A DNA stretch of 64,000 nt. It comes from Antitrichia curtipendula. Taxonomy: Eukaryota > Streptophyta > Bryopsida > Hypnales > Leucodontaceae. The notes beneath the pieces are model-generated. The model made no database searches. It saw nothing but the letters and a program-made list of their open reading frames with translations, and had not been told where the DNA came from. Made by a program: the position numbers and the translations under genes. The DNA is taken from the NCBI GenBank assembly GCA_951230915.1, contig OX579640.1, positions 18,062,981-18,126,980 of the forward strand, written 5' to 3'. The stretch's first letter is position 1, and each line of letters starts with the position of its first letter. Of the stretch, positions 9,644-21,830 are shown one piece after another.

Positions 9644-12600
9644 ATGACGACGACGGTTCCGTCTGCGTACTACAACCCAGGCGGGGTGGTCCCCGATTGG
9701 TTGAACAAGGGCGACAACTCATGGCAATTAACAGCCTCCACGCTCGTGGGGCTGCAGAGTATGCCTGGGCTGGTGATTCTTTACGGCAGCATCGTGAAGA
9801 AGAAATGGGCGGTGAACTCGGCTTTCATGGCATTGTACGCATTCGCCGCAACATTACTCTGCTGGGTCACTTGGGCCTACGAGATGTCGTTCGGGCACAA
9901 GCTTCTTCCGATATGGGGCAAACTCGGGACGACTCTCGGCTACGAGTACCTCCTTGGGCAGGCAGAGCTTCCGTCCACGATTCATCACTACAAGAACGGT
10001 ACGATTGAAATGAACGAGGTGAAGGAGTTTTACGCCATGTCGGACATGGTGCTGTTCCAGTTCTTCTTCGCCGCGATCACGGTGATTCTCCTCGCGGGCT
10101 CGGTCTTGGGACGCATGAGCTTCCGCGCGTGGATGCTGTTCGTCCCGTTGTGGCTCACGTTCTCCTACACCGTGGGCGCGTTCTCCGTCTGGGGAGGCGG
10201 CTTTCTGTGGCAATGGGGCGTGATTGATTACGCTGGCGGATACGTCATTCACGTCTCCTCCGGCGTCGGGGGCTTCGTCGCCGCTTACTGGGTAGGAATC
10301 AACGAATTGCTTGCGACATAACTTCTCCTTATAATTTTCACGATTTCTCACGATTTCTCACGAAACTTGTTAGGTTTCTTACGGTTTGCTGGTCGCGATT
10401 GCTCCGCAGGTGGGAGAGCGTTTGCCGCGGGATCGGGAGAGGTTTCCACCCAACAATGTGCTGCTCATGTTGACAGGCGCGGGTCTGCTGTGGATGGGGT
10501 GGTCGGGATTCAACGGCGGCGCGCCTTTCAGTGCGAATCTGATTTCGAGTCTGGCTGTGCTGAACACGCACATTTGTGCGGCCACCAGCTTGTTGACATG
10601 GACGACGCTAGACGTGATCGTGTTTCACAAACCGTCAGTGATTGGCGCCGTGCAAGGGATGATGACGGGACTCGTCACCATCACGCCTGCTGCTGGTCAG
10701 TTTTCCCATTTCTACGCACTTTGAAATTTTCGGAACCCATTCGATGCATTTAATCTTTCCGAAAAAATTATCGCAATTCAACCAGGATTGGGTCTCTGAA
10801 TTTCTACGAGAGCAAAGCATAAAACTTTGGGGCACGGAACTGTAGAATAGTACGTTCAAAGCTTGACGTGACGATCTTCACCTATTGAAGCGAATTTTTC
10901 AAGGTAGTTTGAGTGACACTGTTCACGTTTCGGAGTTCAAATGTCTAAAAAAAAACCCTCATATCCGTTGAGATGCCGGATTTCTGTGAAATCGGCGCAG
11001 TTTCAGTAGCGCAACTGAAACCTCAGCTCTGTCCCTTTGCTAGTTTTCAGAGCTCTTAGAATTTGAACGTCAGAGTTTTATAGTGCTCTGAAACACGCCA
11101 TTTTTAACGATTATTATTATACAAGCTGTAGGATTTAGAGACAATTTCATCAAATGACATCCCTTTTATGACTCATTTAGTATCAACACTTAGTTAAGCC
11201 TAATAATGAGATGGGTCTTGTCTCTACAGTTACTTTGCAAAGTGTGTTTATGTTGCACATTATGGAGAAATCAATGTTCTGAAAGAAATATATACAAGAG
11301 TGTGATACTAATATAATAGTTTCTACTCGCATTTTTATAGGCACAATAGAGTCCACCCTTACAAAAAGGACATCAATTTTGTTCTATTGGTGGATATTCA
11401 TAACATTTGCACTTTGTGAGGCAATTGTCTTGAATTTTGAACCCATAACAATCCCAAGTTGTAGGTGGTCTCGTGCTGCAGTTTTGGTGCTTTGGTCCGT
11501 TCCAATGTAACAAAATTAATCTCAGAGAAAAATGGAGTTCTCTCTCCCATTCTTGTGTGAACATTGTTCTAAGGTTTAGAGCAAATAAACTCTTGATCCC
11601 TTAAAGTTCAATTTTTGGTTTTCATTTCGCATATTTTCTAGTTGTATCTTTGTACAAGTATATTCTTTTCGTCAATTTCATCAAATGAGTCACAATGGGA
11701 TGTTGTGTTTTAAAGATTTAAGCATTACCTAACATGATAGAGAAATTATTTCAACAAAACATCACCGAGAGTACTTTGAACATGCAGAGTTTTTTTCACC
11801 AACAGCTCACATTGAATCCCGTGTGTACAGTTTGTCGCACAGGGAATTCAGTATGGGCGACCTCTGATAAACCCTAAACCCTGATTAGAAGCGAAGTGTT
11901 GCTTCTTGCGTTAGAAAGAATCTCAGATAGTGAGGGGCCAGAATTTAATTGTTGTTTCTGCAGCTTGTGAAAGAAAGGAACCCTCACTTGTAAGTTTTCT
12001 GTGTCCATCGGTGTTTTTGCACTGGAATCAAATATGAACGGCACTGTGATTCCCAGCAACTTCAGAAAGAATTGAAGCACTTCTTCTTGCGGATCAGGAA
12101 GAGAGTTAGAACGAACAGATTGCAAGAGGCCAGAGTTCAAATGTTGTGAAAGAAAGGAATCCCTCAATTGCAAACTCTGTGTCCGCAGGTTTCGTGCCGG
12201 CGTGGGCCGCACTGGTGATGGGGATCCTAGCGGGGACGATTCCGTGGGGAACCATGATGTGGCTGCACAAGCGGTGGTGGGTGTTACAGAAGGTGGACGA
12301 CACCCTGGGCGTTTTCCACACGCACGCCGTGGCGGGTCTGCTGGGCGGCATCTGCGTGGGTCTGTTCGCGGAGCCCAAGCTGTGCACGTACATGGGGCTG
12401 GCGGTGACGAATTCCAACGGGTTGTTCTACGGCGGCGAGGGCGCCATGCAGCTGGCCAAGCAGATCGTGGGCGCGGCGTTCGTCGTCGGCTGGAACATCG
12501 TCGTCACGACGCTCATCATGTTCGCCATCCAGCTCGTCATGCCGCTCCGCATGTCGGAGGAGCACCTCAAGATCGGAGACGACGCGGAGCACGGCGAGGA

Positions 12601-12730
12601 GGCGTACGCGCTCTGGGGCGACGGGGAGCGCTTCGACGTCACACGGCATGGACCAATTGTTGGTGCGGATTTCGACCTGGAGATGCACAATGGGACGCGC
12701 CACAGTCGGAACCAAGTCTTGCACATCTGA
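9644..12730 (+). CDS. AMT2: AMT2-type ammonium transporter
   Basis: Ammonium channel-type transporter of the plasma membrane, AMT2/MEP subfamily of plants. Exons are 9644-10291, 10410-10695 and 12189-12730; introns are GT-AG, phases 0 and 1, giving 491 residues, the usual family length. The twin pore histidines are visible: H203 in [12 protein letters not shown] and H357 in [13 protein letters not shown]. The stretch [12 protein letters not shown] and the [13 protein letters not shown] motif are AMT2-like, and the cytosolic tail keeps the [15 protein letters not shown] block typical of AMT2 but not AMT1. The start at 9644 gives [12 protein letters not shown] directly before the first membrane region. 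No break or substitution is obvious. Intron 2 (1493 nt) carries an internal duplication of its acceptor region. Family assignment is firm; substrate and localisation are inferred from relatives. Confidence 0.93.
11890..12188 (+). repeat. Tandem duplication of the AMT2 intron 2 acceptor region
   Basis: The segment ending the intron (about 12100-12188, with GTTGTGAAAGAAAGGAA and CTCTGTGTCCGCAG) has a diverged direct copy at about 11900-12007 (GCTTGTGAAAGAAAGGAA, then TCTGTGTCCATCGG). In the upstream copy the splice AG is lost, so only the downstream acceptor is usable. Confidence 0.55.
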
Positions 12731-15700
12731 TCGCGCGGTCCTCGATCTGGGTTTCCCTGAACCTAAAGCCCTAAAACCCAAATCCCTAATCCCGTCAGCC
12801 ACCCCCACTACTATCCTCCCGGTTGTTGCTTGCTCGTTTACGGCTGCGAAATCGTTAACTCTCCGCACAACCGACCTACCAACGCTCACCACGACCGCTA
12901 CATTGATTGCCTTGTGCTACGCCTCATTTTTTAAAAACTATCGTTGCGCAGGCAAGTCTCGCAGCAATTCTTCACACAAGGTGCCCTCCCCAAGTCCCCA
13001 TTTGTGTGATTCTGCTCGCTTCATGTCGGCACCTTTGTAACTCCAACTTGTACCACTTGTGTCATTATATCACCAGGGTCTCACTGTGAATTCCTTGTTG
13101 GGAATCTCACATTTGCTATCTTTTGAACTTTCCTTTTCAAGCAGGTGTCTTTATTTTGAACATCTGTGGGGAAAAAAGTGAGACTCACACAGGGGAATCG
13201 CATTTGAGAGCCCTGTGATTATATTTCAGATAGAAAGAATCAGATAGAAAGCTCGCTGAAGGGGAGTTTTTTCATTGAGTTTCAGGGTAGGAATTGAGTT
13301 ATGAATCGATTAGCAGTCTCTTCGGTAGGATACATGAGAGTAGATTGGAGAGGATTAGGGTTCAGTGGAGTGCTTGGCCATGTTCATGGTGGACAGAAGC
13401 ATCTTGAGGATACGAGAGTTTAGGTCTAGAGTCCTGATGCGGAAGCGTGGTGACTTCCTTCGCTGCTATGATAATGTCAAAATCTTGAAACTCGACCAAA
13501 AAAAAAATCGAAAATGAGACACGTGTGCTGCTGTGTGTCGGTATTGGTTGTCACTGCAATCTTTCCATAGGCCATTCAATTGTGGCCTATTTGTGTCACT
13601 ATGTCACTATGTACTAATTGTTCGCATCTGACAATTTGAAATCAATGCACTGAATTTACATGAAATAGGATGGATGGCTTATCTCATGTTGGAAATTAAT
13701 GTTTATTCTGGGTTCTTGACAATTCTCCAATATCATTGAACTTCTTTAAAATCACCTTCTTTGACATCATGTCCTTTGCTACATCACATCATTGTACCTC
13801 TTTAATATCACCTTCTTTGACATCACATCCTACATCATCATACCTCTTTAATACTCTCTTTCTTTCTAACAAAGACTTGGATCTACTTTTAGAAACAGAG
13901 GATAAACAAAGACCCACATTTCCTTTGTAAAATACAAAGGAAATATGGATCTTTTTTAGAAACAGAGGGAATATCAACTTCTTTGACATCATGTTCTTTG
14001 CATTGTCCCTTACTAAACCCGAGGTATGAACGTAGTCAACTCAAATACTTACTTCGTGTTGACGCTTTTGTAGTTACATTGTCCTATTTCATGTGTAGGA
14101 ATTGTATACTAATTCTAATTGTTGGTGTAGATACTTAGCAAGAGCACAAAGGCTTGGGAAGATTAATAATTAGCAAGAGCAAGGATGCTTTGGAATGTTA
14201 TTGGATACTTTAGTGAGTCATTTCATTCAATTATGAATATCTAGAATTGCACCTTTGATCAAAGCACTCAAATTTAGTGTGAAATTGATAATTGGATATA
14301 ACCATCTTTTTCATTAGCCAATGTGAGAGTATAATGACGGCCTCAATATTTAATATTTTTATCATATTCAATCTCTATTTCTAGATTATTTAGATGTGGA
14401 ATTAATGAACATCTATGATTAGTAATGAGCAATTGGAACAAGAGTCACCTATCCACACAATGAAGGGTGAATATTTTGAAAATCCATTTCTTCTACAGAA
14501 TAATAATATTCAAATAGAAAAATGCATTATGTAAAATCAATTCCAAAAATAATATTTTATACTATTGGATGGCATAAAGATTCTTTTGGAAGAATTTATA
14601 TTATTATATTTTGTTTTTTGTAAGTGATATTTCTATTTTTAGTTCAAGAGTCTAATTTAAGAGAAATATGAAATAATTTTTATGTAAAATTAATATTATA
14701 CTCAAGGTAATGAATGTTTGATGCCATTTCATTAGTGTTATGTGCTTTGAAGTGGGTGGCCTATTTGTTTACGAGGACCCCACAATGAATATTGTAGATT
14801 GGAAGTCATTCATTTTTATATATTAAAATGTGTGCCATCATCATGCATGACTTTCAAGAAATGTTAATTTTTAGATTCTTATATTCTCAATGAGACACAT
14901 TCATGTGATATGTATCATGAATACTGTGCAATACTTTTTAAATTCTTATACTTCACAATGCAACCATTCTTGTCTAATTTGCAATGTAGAGTTGAAATAA
15001 TGGCCTTTAGATCTAACAATTGTGTTCTAAACTCGTCACTGCAATGGGTAGAAGTAATGTATGGATTATGAATTTAGAATTCTTATATATTATTTCCTAG
15101 GATCCTTTCCATGGGATCTCTCTTTCACAATTTGATGCCTAGGTTGCCTTGTTTGCTTAGTAATATCTTTCATCTTAGTTAGTTTGTTTCACTTAAGAAT
15201 CTATTTAATACAAAGGATTTTTTTTTCTATTTTACAGACTTTGTGTAATGATTGCATTTTTCTATGATTTTTAAGATACAATTGGAAATTGGAAATTTTT
15301 GTGTCTTTTTGCAAATAATAGTTTTATTTCAAGGGCATGCTTCAAAAACAATGTAAAATAGTAGAAAAAATTACATAATTTCTATAAGTAACATACCATT
15401 GCTTTCATATTTTTGGAAAAAACATAGGGTAGACAACAATGATGTACATTAGAGAAATACAAGGGTGCCAACAGTTGCACTAGTTAAATCAAATACCCCT
15501 CCATTAAATACCCTAATATTTAAACACATTCCTATAAAAAATACAAGGCAATGATACCTTGAGGCTTTATGAAAGGCAAATAAATCTGCAAACAAATTAA
15601 ACTACGGAGTACTAGATTTAATTTGATTGGTGAGAAAAGTTGAGCAATAAGATCCCTAGCATGATACCTGATCATTTAAGGGATTTTGCAACATATCATC

Positions 15701-16052
15701 ATCAATTTAAGGGGTGACAAATTTTTCCATGTAGAAAGATAGGAAATATGGGGATTCAAATTTTTTCATAATTTCATTACCAAAATTGAAATTACTATGA
15801 ATTTTGGAAGCCCCAAAGTGCAAGGAGCCTATAGCCAAAGCTTAGAGTCTTTCAAGTCCAATCATTCAAGAATTACTTTCTACTCACTTTTTCCTATTTT
15901 GTTGCTCACTATTTTGGGACATGTGTCATTATTTTATTAGTCCCAACCTTGAAAAGGAGATAAAAATCCATTCCAAGCTTCGGTTGGAACCTACAAGTTG
16001 GGTATGGGCTGTAGTTGACAATGGGTACATTTACCTTATATACCATGGACAA
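12731..16052. other. AMT2 3' flank and gene-free AT-rich region
   Basis: The 3' untranslated region presumably lies in the first few hundred bases; no polyadenylation site can be fixed. Around 13740-13990 there are short direct repeats of a TTCTTTGACATCA phrase and a small palindrome, TTTCCTTTG...CAAAGGAAA, at 13918-13942. No gene or RNA is supported across 13.1-16.0 kb. Confidence 0.4.
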
Positions 16053-16060
16053 TGAAAGAC

Positions 16061-17500
16061 CTCGGGGAGGTCACTTTCCCTTATGTTTTGTAACCACGTG
16101 CGTTAACCACCTATTTGTTTGGAGGCTATTTACTTAGTAATGATGATTTTAAAGGACCCTTTTAGTAGAAAAAAAGCTACTTGGTCTTAATTTTAAGCAC
16201 CCTATAGGTAATTATAAATGAAAATCTAACTTAATTTTTGGCACGCTATAGTATTTATAAACTTTAGGAATTTTGATTTGTTTGATAATGAAGGATTTTT
16301 GGGTGAATTTTAGGCATAAAAATATGCAACATACATAAAAAATTAGGATCAAAATTAACCCTTAACTTTCTGAACGACCAGAATGTGGTCAATTTGTTTT
16401 TTGAAGTGCTTTTTCTATTATTAAAAATATTTAAATGAAGTTGCACTTGAAGTGATGCTTTGAAGAATCAAGTTGGCCATCTTTATATGCGGTTAGATTT
16501 ACATAATAAGCTATTGTTTTGTTTTTTTAAAATCCCAAAGCATAGGTGGTTAGGTGCTTAGACAAAAAAGTCAATAGATTGGGGGGATTTCGCCAATGTA
16601 AGCGTAGCACATGAAAGGATAAGCCTAGCTTGTAAATGGTGTTTTGACCTTTGAAATGCACATTTTGATTCAATTTTCACTCTTTTAATAAATAAAAATT
16701 TCACATTATGTCTTTTGGGCTATCCTTTAATTTCATCAATTGTTTCTTATCATTAGAAATTTGGAATTCTTATCGCTTTATTATCTAATTGACATTTCAT
16801 ATTACACTCACTAAAATATTTAATTTGAAAATGTTGGTGTATCAAGGTCATAAACTTATTTTTTATAGGCCCATAAATTATGAAATTGTTATTATGAACT
16901 CCCAACTTGTAAACATTCCAATTTATAACAAGTTGCCAATTTTCTATAATGTTTCACATTATTTGAAGGCAATTAAAGTAGAAATTTTTAATGATAACTA
17001 TGCCAACAATCAAATCTTTATTTAGAAACCCTATGGGAATAGAAACTAGACTTGGTTTGCTTTATTTTATTAGTTGGGTTCAAATTCAAAAGAGACCATT
17101 TTCATGGCTAAATTTGAGATTCAAAACAACGAGCTAGGAGGTACCAAAATACACTAAGAAAGCATCTTTGATGATTCATTTTTAACACATCTTCTTGTAT
17201 AAAGCGTTAAATAGTTAAAACATAATATTTTTCATTCATCCTTTAGAAGGACTAAGGATTATACTCATCCTAAAATTAATTTTTTTTCTTCTATGATTTT
17301 ATTCACACTAATTTATATCTACTTTTTTTTTAAATCAAAAGATTTTTCAATACCCTATTTTATATATAATGATGTTTCAAGAATTAAATCCAGGCTAAAA
17401 TAGATCTACATCATTTATAAATTTTTGCTCCAATGAATAAAATTCACCCTATAGTTTAACTCACGTGGTTTTCTATTTTTCGCAGAGTGACCTCCCCGAG
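16061..17500. mobile_element. Non-autonomous element with 8-bp target duplication (hAT-like), copy 1
   Basis: The unit starts CTCGGGGAGGTCACT and ends with its reverse complement. An exact 8-bp direct repeat, TGAAAGAC, flanks it at 16053-16060 and 17501-17508. Subterminal segments also match in inverted orientation (AACCACGTG near each end), giving a roughly 40-bp imperfect TIR. The 1440-bp interior is AT-rich, non-coding, and contains at about 16360 an end fragment like the 4317 element. An 8-bp duplication fits hAT elements; no transposase is present. Confidence 0.75.
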
Positions 17501-17508
17501 TGAAAGAC

Positions 17509-17897
17509 AACCATTGATCAAATAAAAGACACTTAAAATTCAGATTTTTCGTTGATGTTAATGACTATAATATTTTTTATAAAACTAAATAGATTCTTTA
17601 GAATCCATGGTCAAATCTGTTGCCTTCAATTTCATTTATGCTCTTGTAGATAACATGTGTAGTTTTGGAAATTCATAACTAAAGTAGAACAACCTATGAC
17701 CACTCCAATTTTCAATTTGAATATCTTTTGCAATGTGCTCATTATTGCTTGTATTTTTTAGAGAAAGAATTAGTTGAATTGAATAAAATACAAGTGGAAT
17801 CATATTAATCTAATAAGAACTTGAATCAATATGAATTTTCAAACCAAAAATTTAAAACCGTTAGTAGGTGGGGGTCATGATCATCTTCAAAAGGTTC
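17509..17897. other. Intergenic spacer between two related elements
   Basis: This is AT-rich sequence with no gene or repeat that I can support. Confidence 0.4.
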
Positions 17898-17905
17898 AAA
17901 ATCAG

Positions 17906-18470
17906 CTCGGGGAGGTCACTTAGAGTATCCATTAGAAACCACGTGTGAACAAAACTTTGGACCTCTTATATATTTTTTGAATTTTAAATAAAACAAAGTT
18001 AAAAAAATATGAATATATTTTTCTACATTGAAAGTTTATGTTTTGAAATATTGATATTTTTATTTGCTAATAATAATTAGTTACAAAATTTTGAAGTAAA
18101 AAGATATACTGTATAACTAAAAAATAGCTTTCATACCCCCTATATTATATAAGAAAAAAAATTCTAAAAAATGAACAAAATTTTTCTAAAAATACTTCTC
18201 TATTGAAAACTCATTTTGAGTTGAATGTTGATTCAATGGTCATTTAAATTTGTTCTCTATAATTATTTAAGTTGAAAAACATGTCATTTTAGTTCATTTT
18301 CAACCTCTTCTAGAAATCATTTCATATTTTATTTGAGTTGAAAATTTTGGCAATAGAAACCTATAGTCATTGTTAAACAATGCTCAAAATTTTAGGTTGA
18401 AATTATAGTTTATTAGAAACCATTTGTTCGCATGTGGTTTGTTGTAGTAGAATTAAATGCACCCCCCAAG
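17906..18470. mobile_element. Non-autonomous element with 8-bp target duplication (hAT-like), copy 2
   Basis: The left end is CTCGGGGAGGTCACTTAGAG, matching the 16061 element. The right end on the minus strand is CTTGGGGGGTGCATTTAA, a worn version. Subterminal AAACCACGTGTGAACAAA is mirrored as AAACCACATGCGAACAAA. Flanks are AAAATCAG (17898-17905) and AAAATCAA (18471-18478), 7 of 8 identical. It is 565 bp and non-coding, so this is a shorter, older member of the same family. Confidence 0.65.
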
Positions 18471-18478
18471 AAAATCAA

Positions 18479-18964
18479 TGACCTACCACCCTAATCCCAT
18501 TTGATGAGTGTTGTAAAAGCACAAGTTGTACATCCTAAAAGCACCTCTTTTATTGGCTCAAGCTACAATTTATTAGGATAAATATTTACTCATAATTTGC
18601 CTACCTAAATCAACATTTATTGGACCACTTTATTATCAACCTTAATCGTCCATAAATAGATGTGAATTTGTTGTCATTCTCTTACAATAGCATCCAATGA
18701 CAAACCCAAAGTACATTACTTACACACTCTATGGAAATAGATGGGAGACTAGCCGAAATGGGAGTCTCCTATAGATGGTGGAATTAGGTGATTGATTGCA
18801 ATGGTCTAATTGACTCTATATTAGTTGTAGTAGAAGGCAATCTCGCCATGTGAACTAGGTGTCAAGACTTGGACCTGAGCATGGAATTCTAGATACGATA
18901 GGCCATAGCCTTCTAGAATTCTATAGACTTGGATTCAAGCATGCACAAGCAAAGCGACATTACA
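18479..18964. other. Intergenic sequence
   Basis: No gene is seen. A GACTTGGA...GCATG phrase is repeated at about 18868-18885 and 18926-18945 around copies of AATTCTAGA, a small local duplication. Confidence 0.35.
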
Positions 18965-20465
18965 AAGTGAATGAGGCTTAAGAAGAACCCTAAACCTTGA
19001 CCAATAATAACATTATAATTTAAATAAAATAAAATCACAACCCTAATTCATAAAAAAATTCTAAGACGGACGATGCCGACATCGATAATAATACTAATAA
19101 TTATATATAAAGAAAATAAAAAATTTAGCAAGTGAAATTACTATTGATCTAGTTTCACAATTCTTTTAACAGCTATATTTTTTTGTAATGACCAATGGTA
19201 CTTAATCACGAGGAAGCACTCGACTTTGCAAAGCCATGTATGGATACCTACGTGGTATCCATAGGACAACGACAATTGCACTTGACCAATCTCTACCACC
19301 ATTGAAGTTTAGTTGCATGCAGTGGAGTAAGCCTCTTAGAATGAAATCCTATGATTATGAATGAAGAGTCATGAGACTTGAAGGGTCAATTGTTGCAATC
19401 ACATACTTGTATTTGACTCATATGTTTTGTAAAGATAGTTGTAATACCATATAATTAGAAACTTAGGGCATGCAACTTTCAATGAGTCTTTACGGATCAA
19501 TGCATCCTATAAAAGTAAAATAGGTGTTGCGTGGTTGCTTAAATCGGGGTGGGCTTTGCTTATTGAATAAAATTATTAATTTTTAGATGGGTAGAATGAC
19601 ATCTCATCAAAAATCTAAAAATATATAGATGTAACTAATTTTATCACTTTTATAAAGATCAAAAGTTTTTCTATTTTGGAAGATTGACATTTCAAAAAAA
19701 ATTCATTATTTTATTAATACAATATATACCTACATGACTTCCTAAGAATGTGATAAAGAATTTGGTTTATTCCATTTTAAAAGTTGCATGGGTCCAAAGT
19801 TTGCACCTTCAATTGTCTTACATAGCAGTTCATTCTAAACATTGGGTCTATGTGCATGTTTATTATCCATACCATCAAGCTTTGGGTTATGAGGCCTATT
19901 TTCCACAATCGATGTAGAAATGTGAATAAGAATTCTAACTTCAAATATATTTGCTAGAATGGAATTTATCACCCACCTAGTTTCATAAATTTACAAAACA
20001 TGCATATGTATATAAATTTTTAAATACTTTATTCTTAAAAGAAAAAAACTCAATTTTCTAAAAGAATTTTTTTATGATTTTCATTGGAGTGACAAGTTAT
20101 TTTATTCATTACATTTATAAAATTATAAGATATGGATGAAATGTCATTCATTCATATAAATACATCTAAACACAAGGGCCATTGATATGGTAGAAATAAC
20201 CCAACAACAACAACTTTTAGGTAATACATTTTTTCAATTTAAAAAGGTTATGTGCCATAAGTATGTAATTATATGATGTTGGATCTCATATTACAATATG
20301 TTGGATTCCAACACAACTTTGTAATTGTAGTAATTGATCTTCCACTTTTCACTTATAATAGTCCATCCTAATTAAAATGGATTTCCATAAAGATAATATT
20401 ATTAAAGAAATTCAACAACTCTGAATCACAATTGTAGAATAAGTTAGATTTTGAAGTCATATAAA
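18965..20465 (-). repeat. Long dispersed repeat family A, copy in minus orientation
   Basis: Read on the minus strand this matches 24000-25230, 44290-45115 and 51000-51815 over most of its length. Shared landmarks are ACCCTTCAAGTCTCATGA, CACCTATTTTACTTT and CAATTGAAGGT. Its outer end near 18970 matches the outer ends at about 45100 and 51805. No coding capacity or transposase is visible. It meets a plus-orientation copy at about 20465, forming a head-to-head inverted pair. Confidence 0.6.
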
Positions 20466-21830
20466 AGCATGGAAAGCCATGTAGGTATGAATTATATTAA
20501 TAGAGTAATGAATTTTTTTTTAAATGCCATTTTTTTTAAATAGAAGAATTTTTTATCTTCACAATGGTGACAAATTCAGTCTTATCAATATATTTTAAGA
20601 TTTTTGATTGAATATCATTCCACTCATCCAAAAATTGTATGTTGAGGGCAAGATTGACAGAAAATACTTATTTTTAAGAATGACGGAATAAAAATATAAA
20701 ATAAAAATATTGCAGAATTTAGCAAAAATTAAATGACCAAATTGTTGTAAAATAATAAAATTTCCGATACAAGTCAACTTGTCCAAAGACCCTCTACCAT
20801 CAAGTAAATTTTTGATGACATGCTAAAGAAAATTTTATATTGACATGTGGTGGAAATGGATGTTGGAGAGGTCATTTTTATAAAAAAGAAAAAATTAAAT
20901 GACCATGAGTCTTTAAAGGATATGGGATAATTTGAAAATTGAGCTCCTATTGTTTCTAACCATTTACATATCCCACATGGGTTGTTTTACCTTATACCAT
21001 CCAATTTGTATAAAGTGCTTGTCATCTTTAAATTTACACAAATTTAAGTAAGTGATTGTTGAAGTTCGATGCCAAACACTTTGGATTTTTTTCAATATGA
21101 ATTTTTTTAAATTAAATTTCAAAATGCCAAAATTACTTTGGAAACTTTAAATAAATATTTGGCATTAATGTGCCAACCATGCCCCCAACGTATAGTAGTA
21201 ATTATTTCATTCAAAAAGCGATACCTTACCCAATGATGCAATCATGCAACACCTATTTTACTTTCATGGGATGCATAGATCAAACAAGGCCTGCTAAGAG
21301 TTTCATGCAATAAAGTCCTGATTATATAGTGTCAAAACTATCTTTACAAACCATATGGGTCAAATACAAGTATGTTAATTCAAACTTGACCCTTCAAGTC
21401 TCATGAACTTCATTTGTAATTATAAAACTTCATTCTAAAAGCCTTATCCCACTACATGTAATTAAACTTAGGATCGTTGCCCTGATTGATACTAAATAGG
21501 CAAGAGATAAGAACAACATAACTGTGGGAAGTCAAGTGCTTCCTTGTGACAAACAACCATTGGTTTTCTTGTCAAAATTCCAAACTTTAGATTCAATTTT
21601 GCCTTTACATGAAACTCTTACAAACCCTTTCATCACATACTTCTAGGTTTTGTTTTTTTGTATTTTAACAAGGTGATTTTCTTCAGTTCCGTAACAGTTT
21701 GTTTCAATTTGTTTCCATGTATGTGCAACCATCAAAAGGTGAAAATGTTGGAAACTCAAATTTCCAAGTTGGGAACACTAGTGCCCAATTTTGGGCTTCA
21801 TTTGTTCGAAATTTTGATGATGCAATACAT
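20466..21830 (+). repeat. Long dispersed repeat family A, plus-orientation arm
   Basis: About 20465-20630 matches 24665-24840, and 21170-21560 matches 24840-25230, with a diverged or inserted stretch between. The segment 21560-21830 matches the reverse complement of 42560-42850, so this copy has a different tail from 51000-51815. The small frame 21658-21903 lies in this tail and is not a gene. Class unknown. Confidence 0.5.

Noticed and set aside
12202..12892. Long alternative frames on both strands over AMT2 exon 3
   Set aside because: They are shadows caused by the GC-rich third positions of the transporter exon, with Arg/His-rich translations and no homology.
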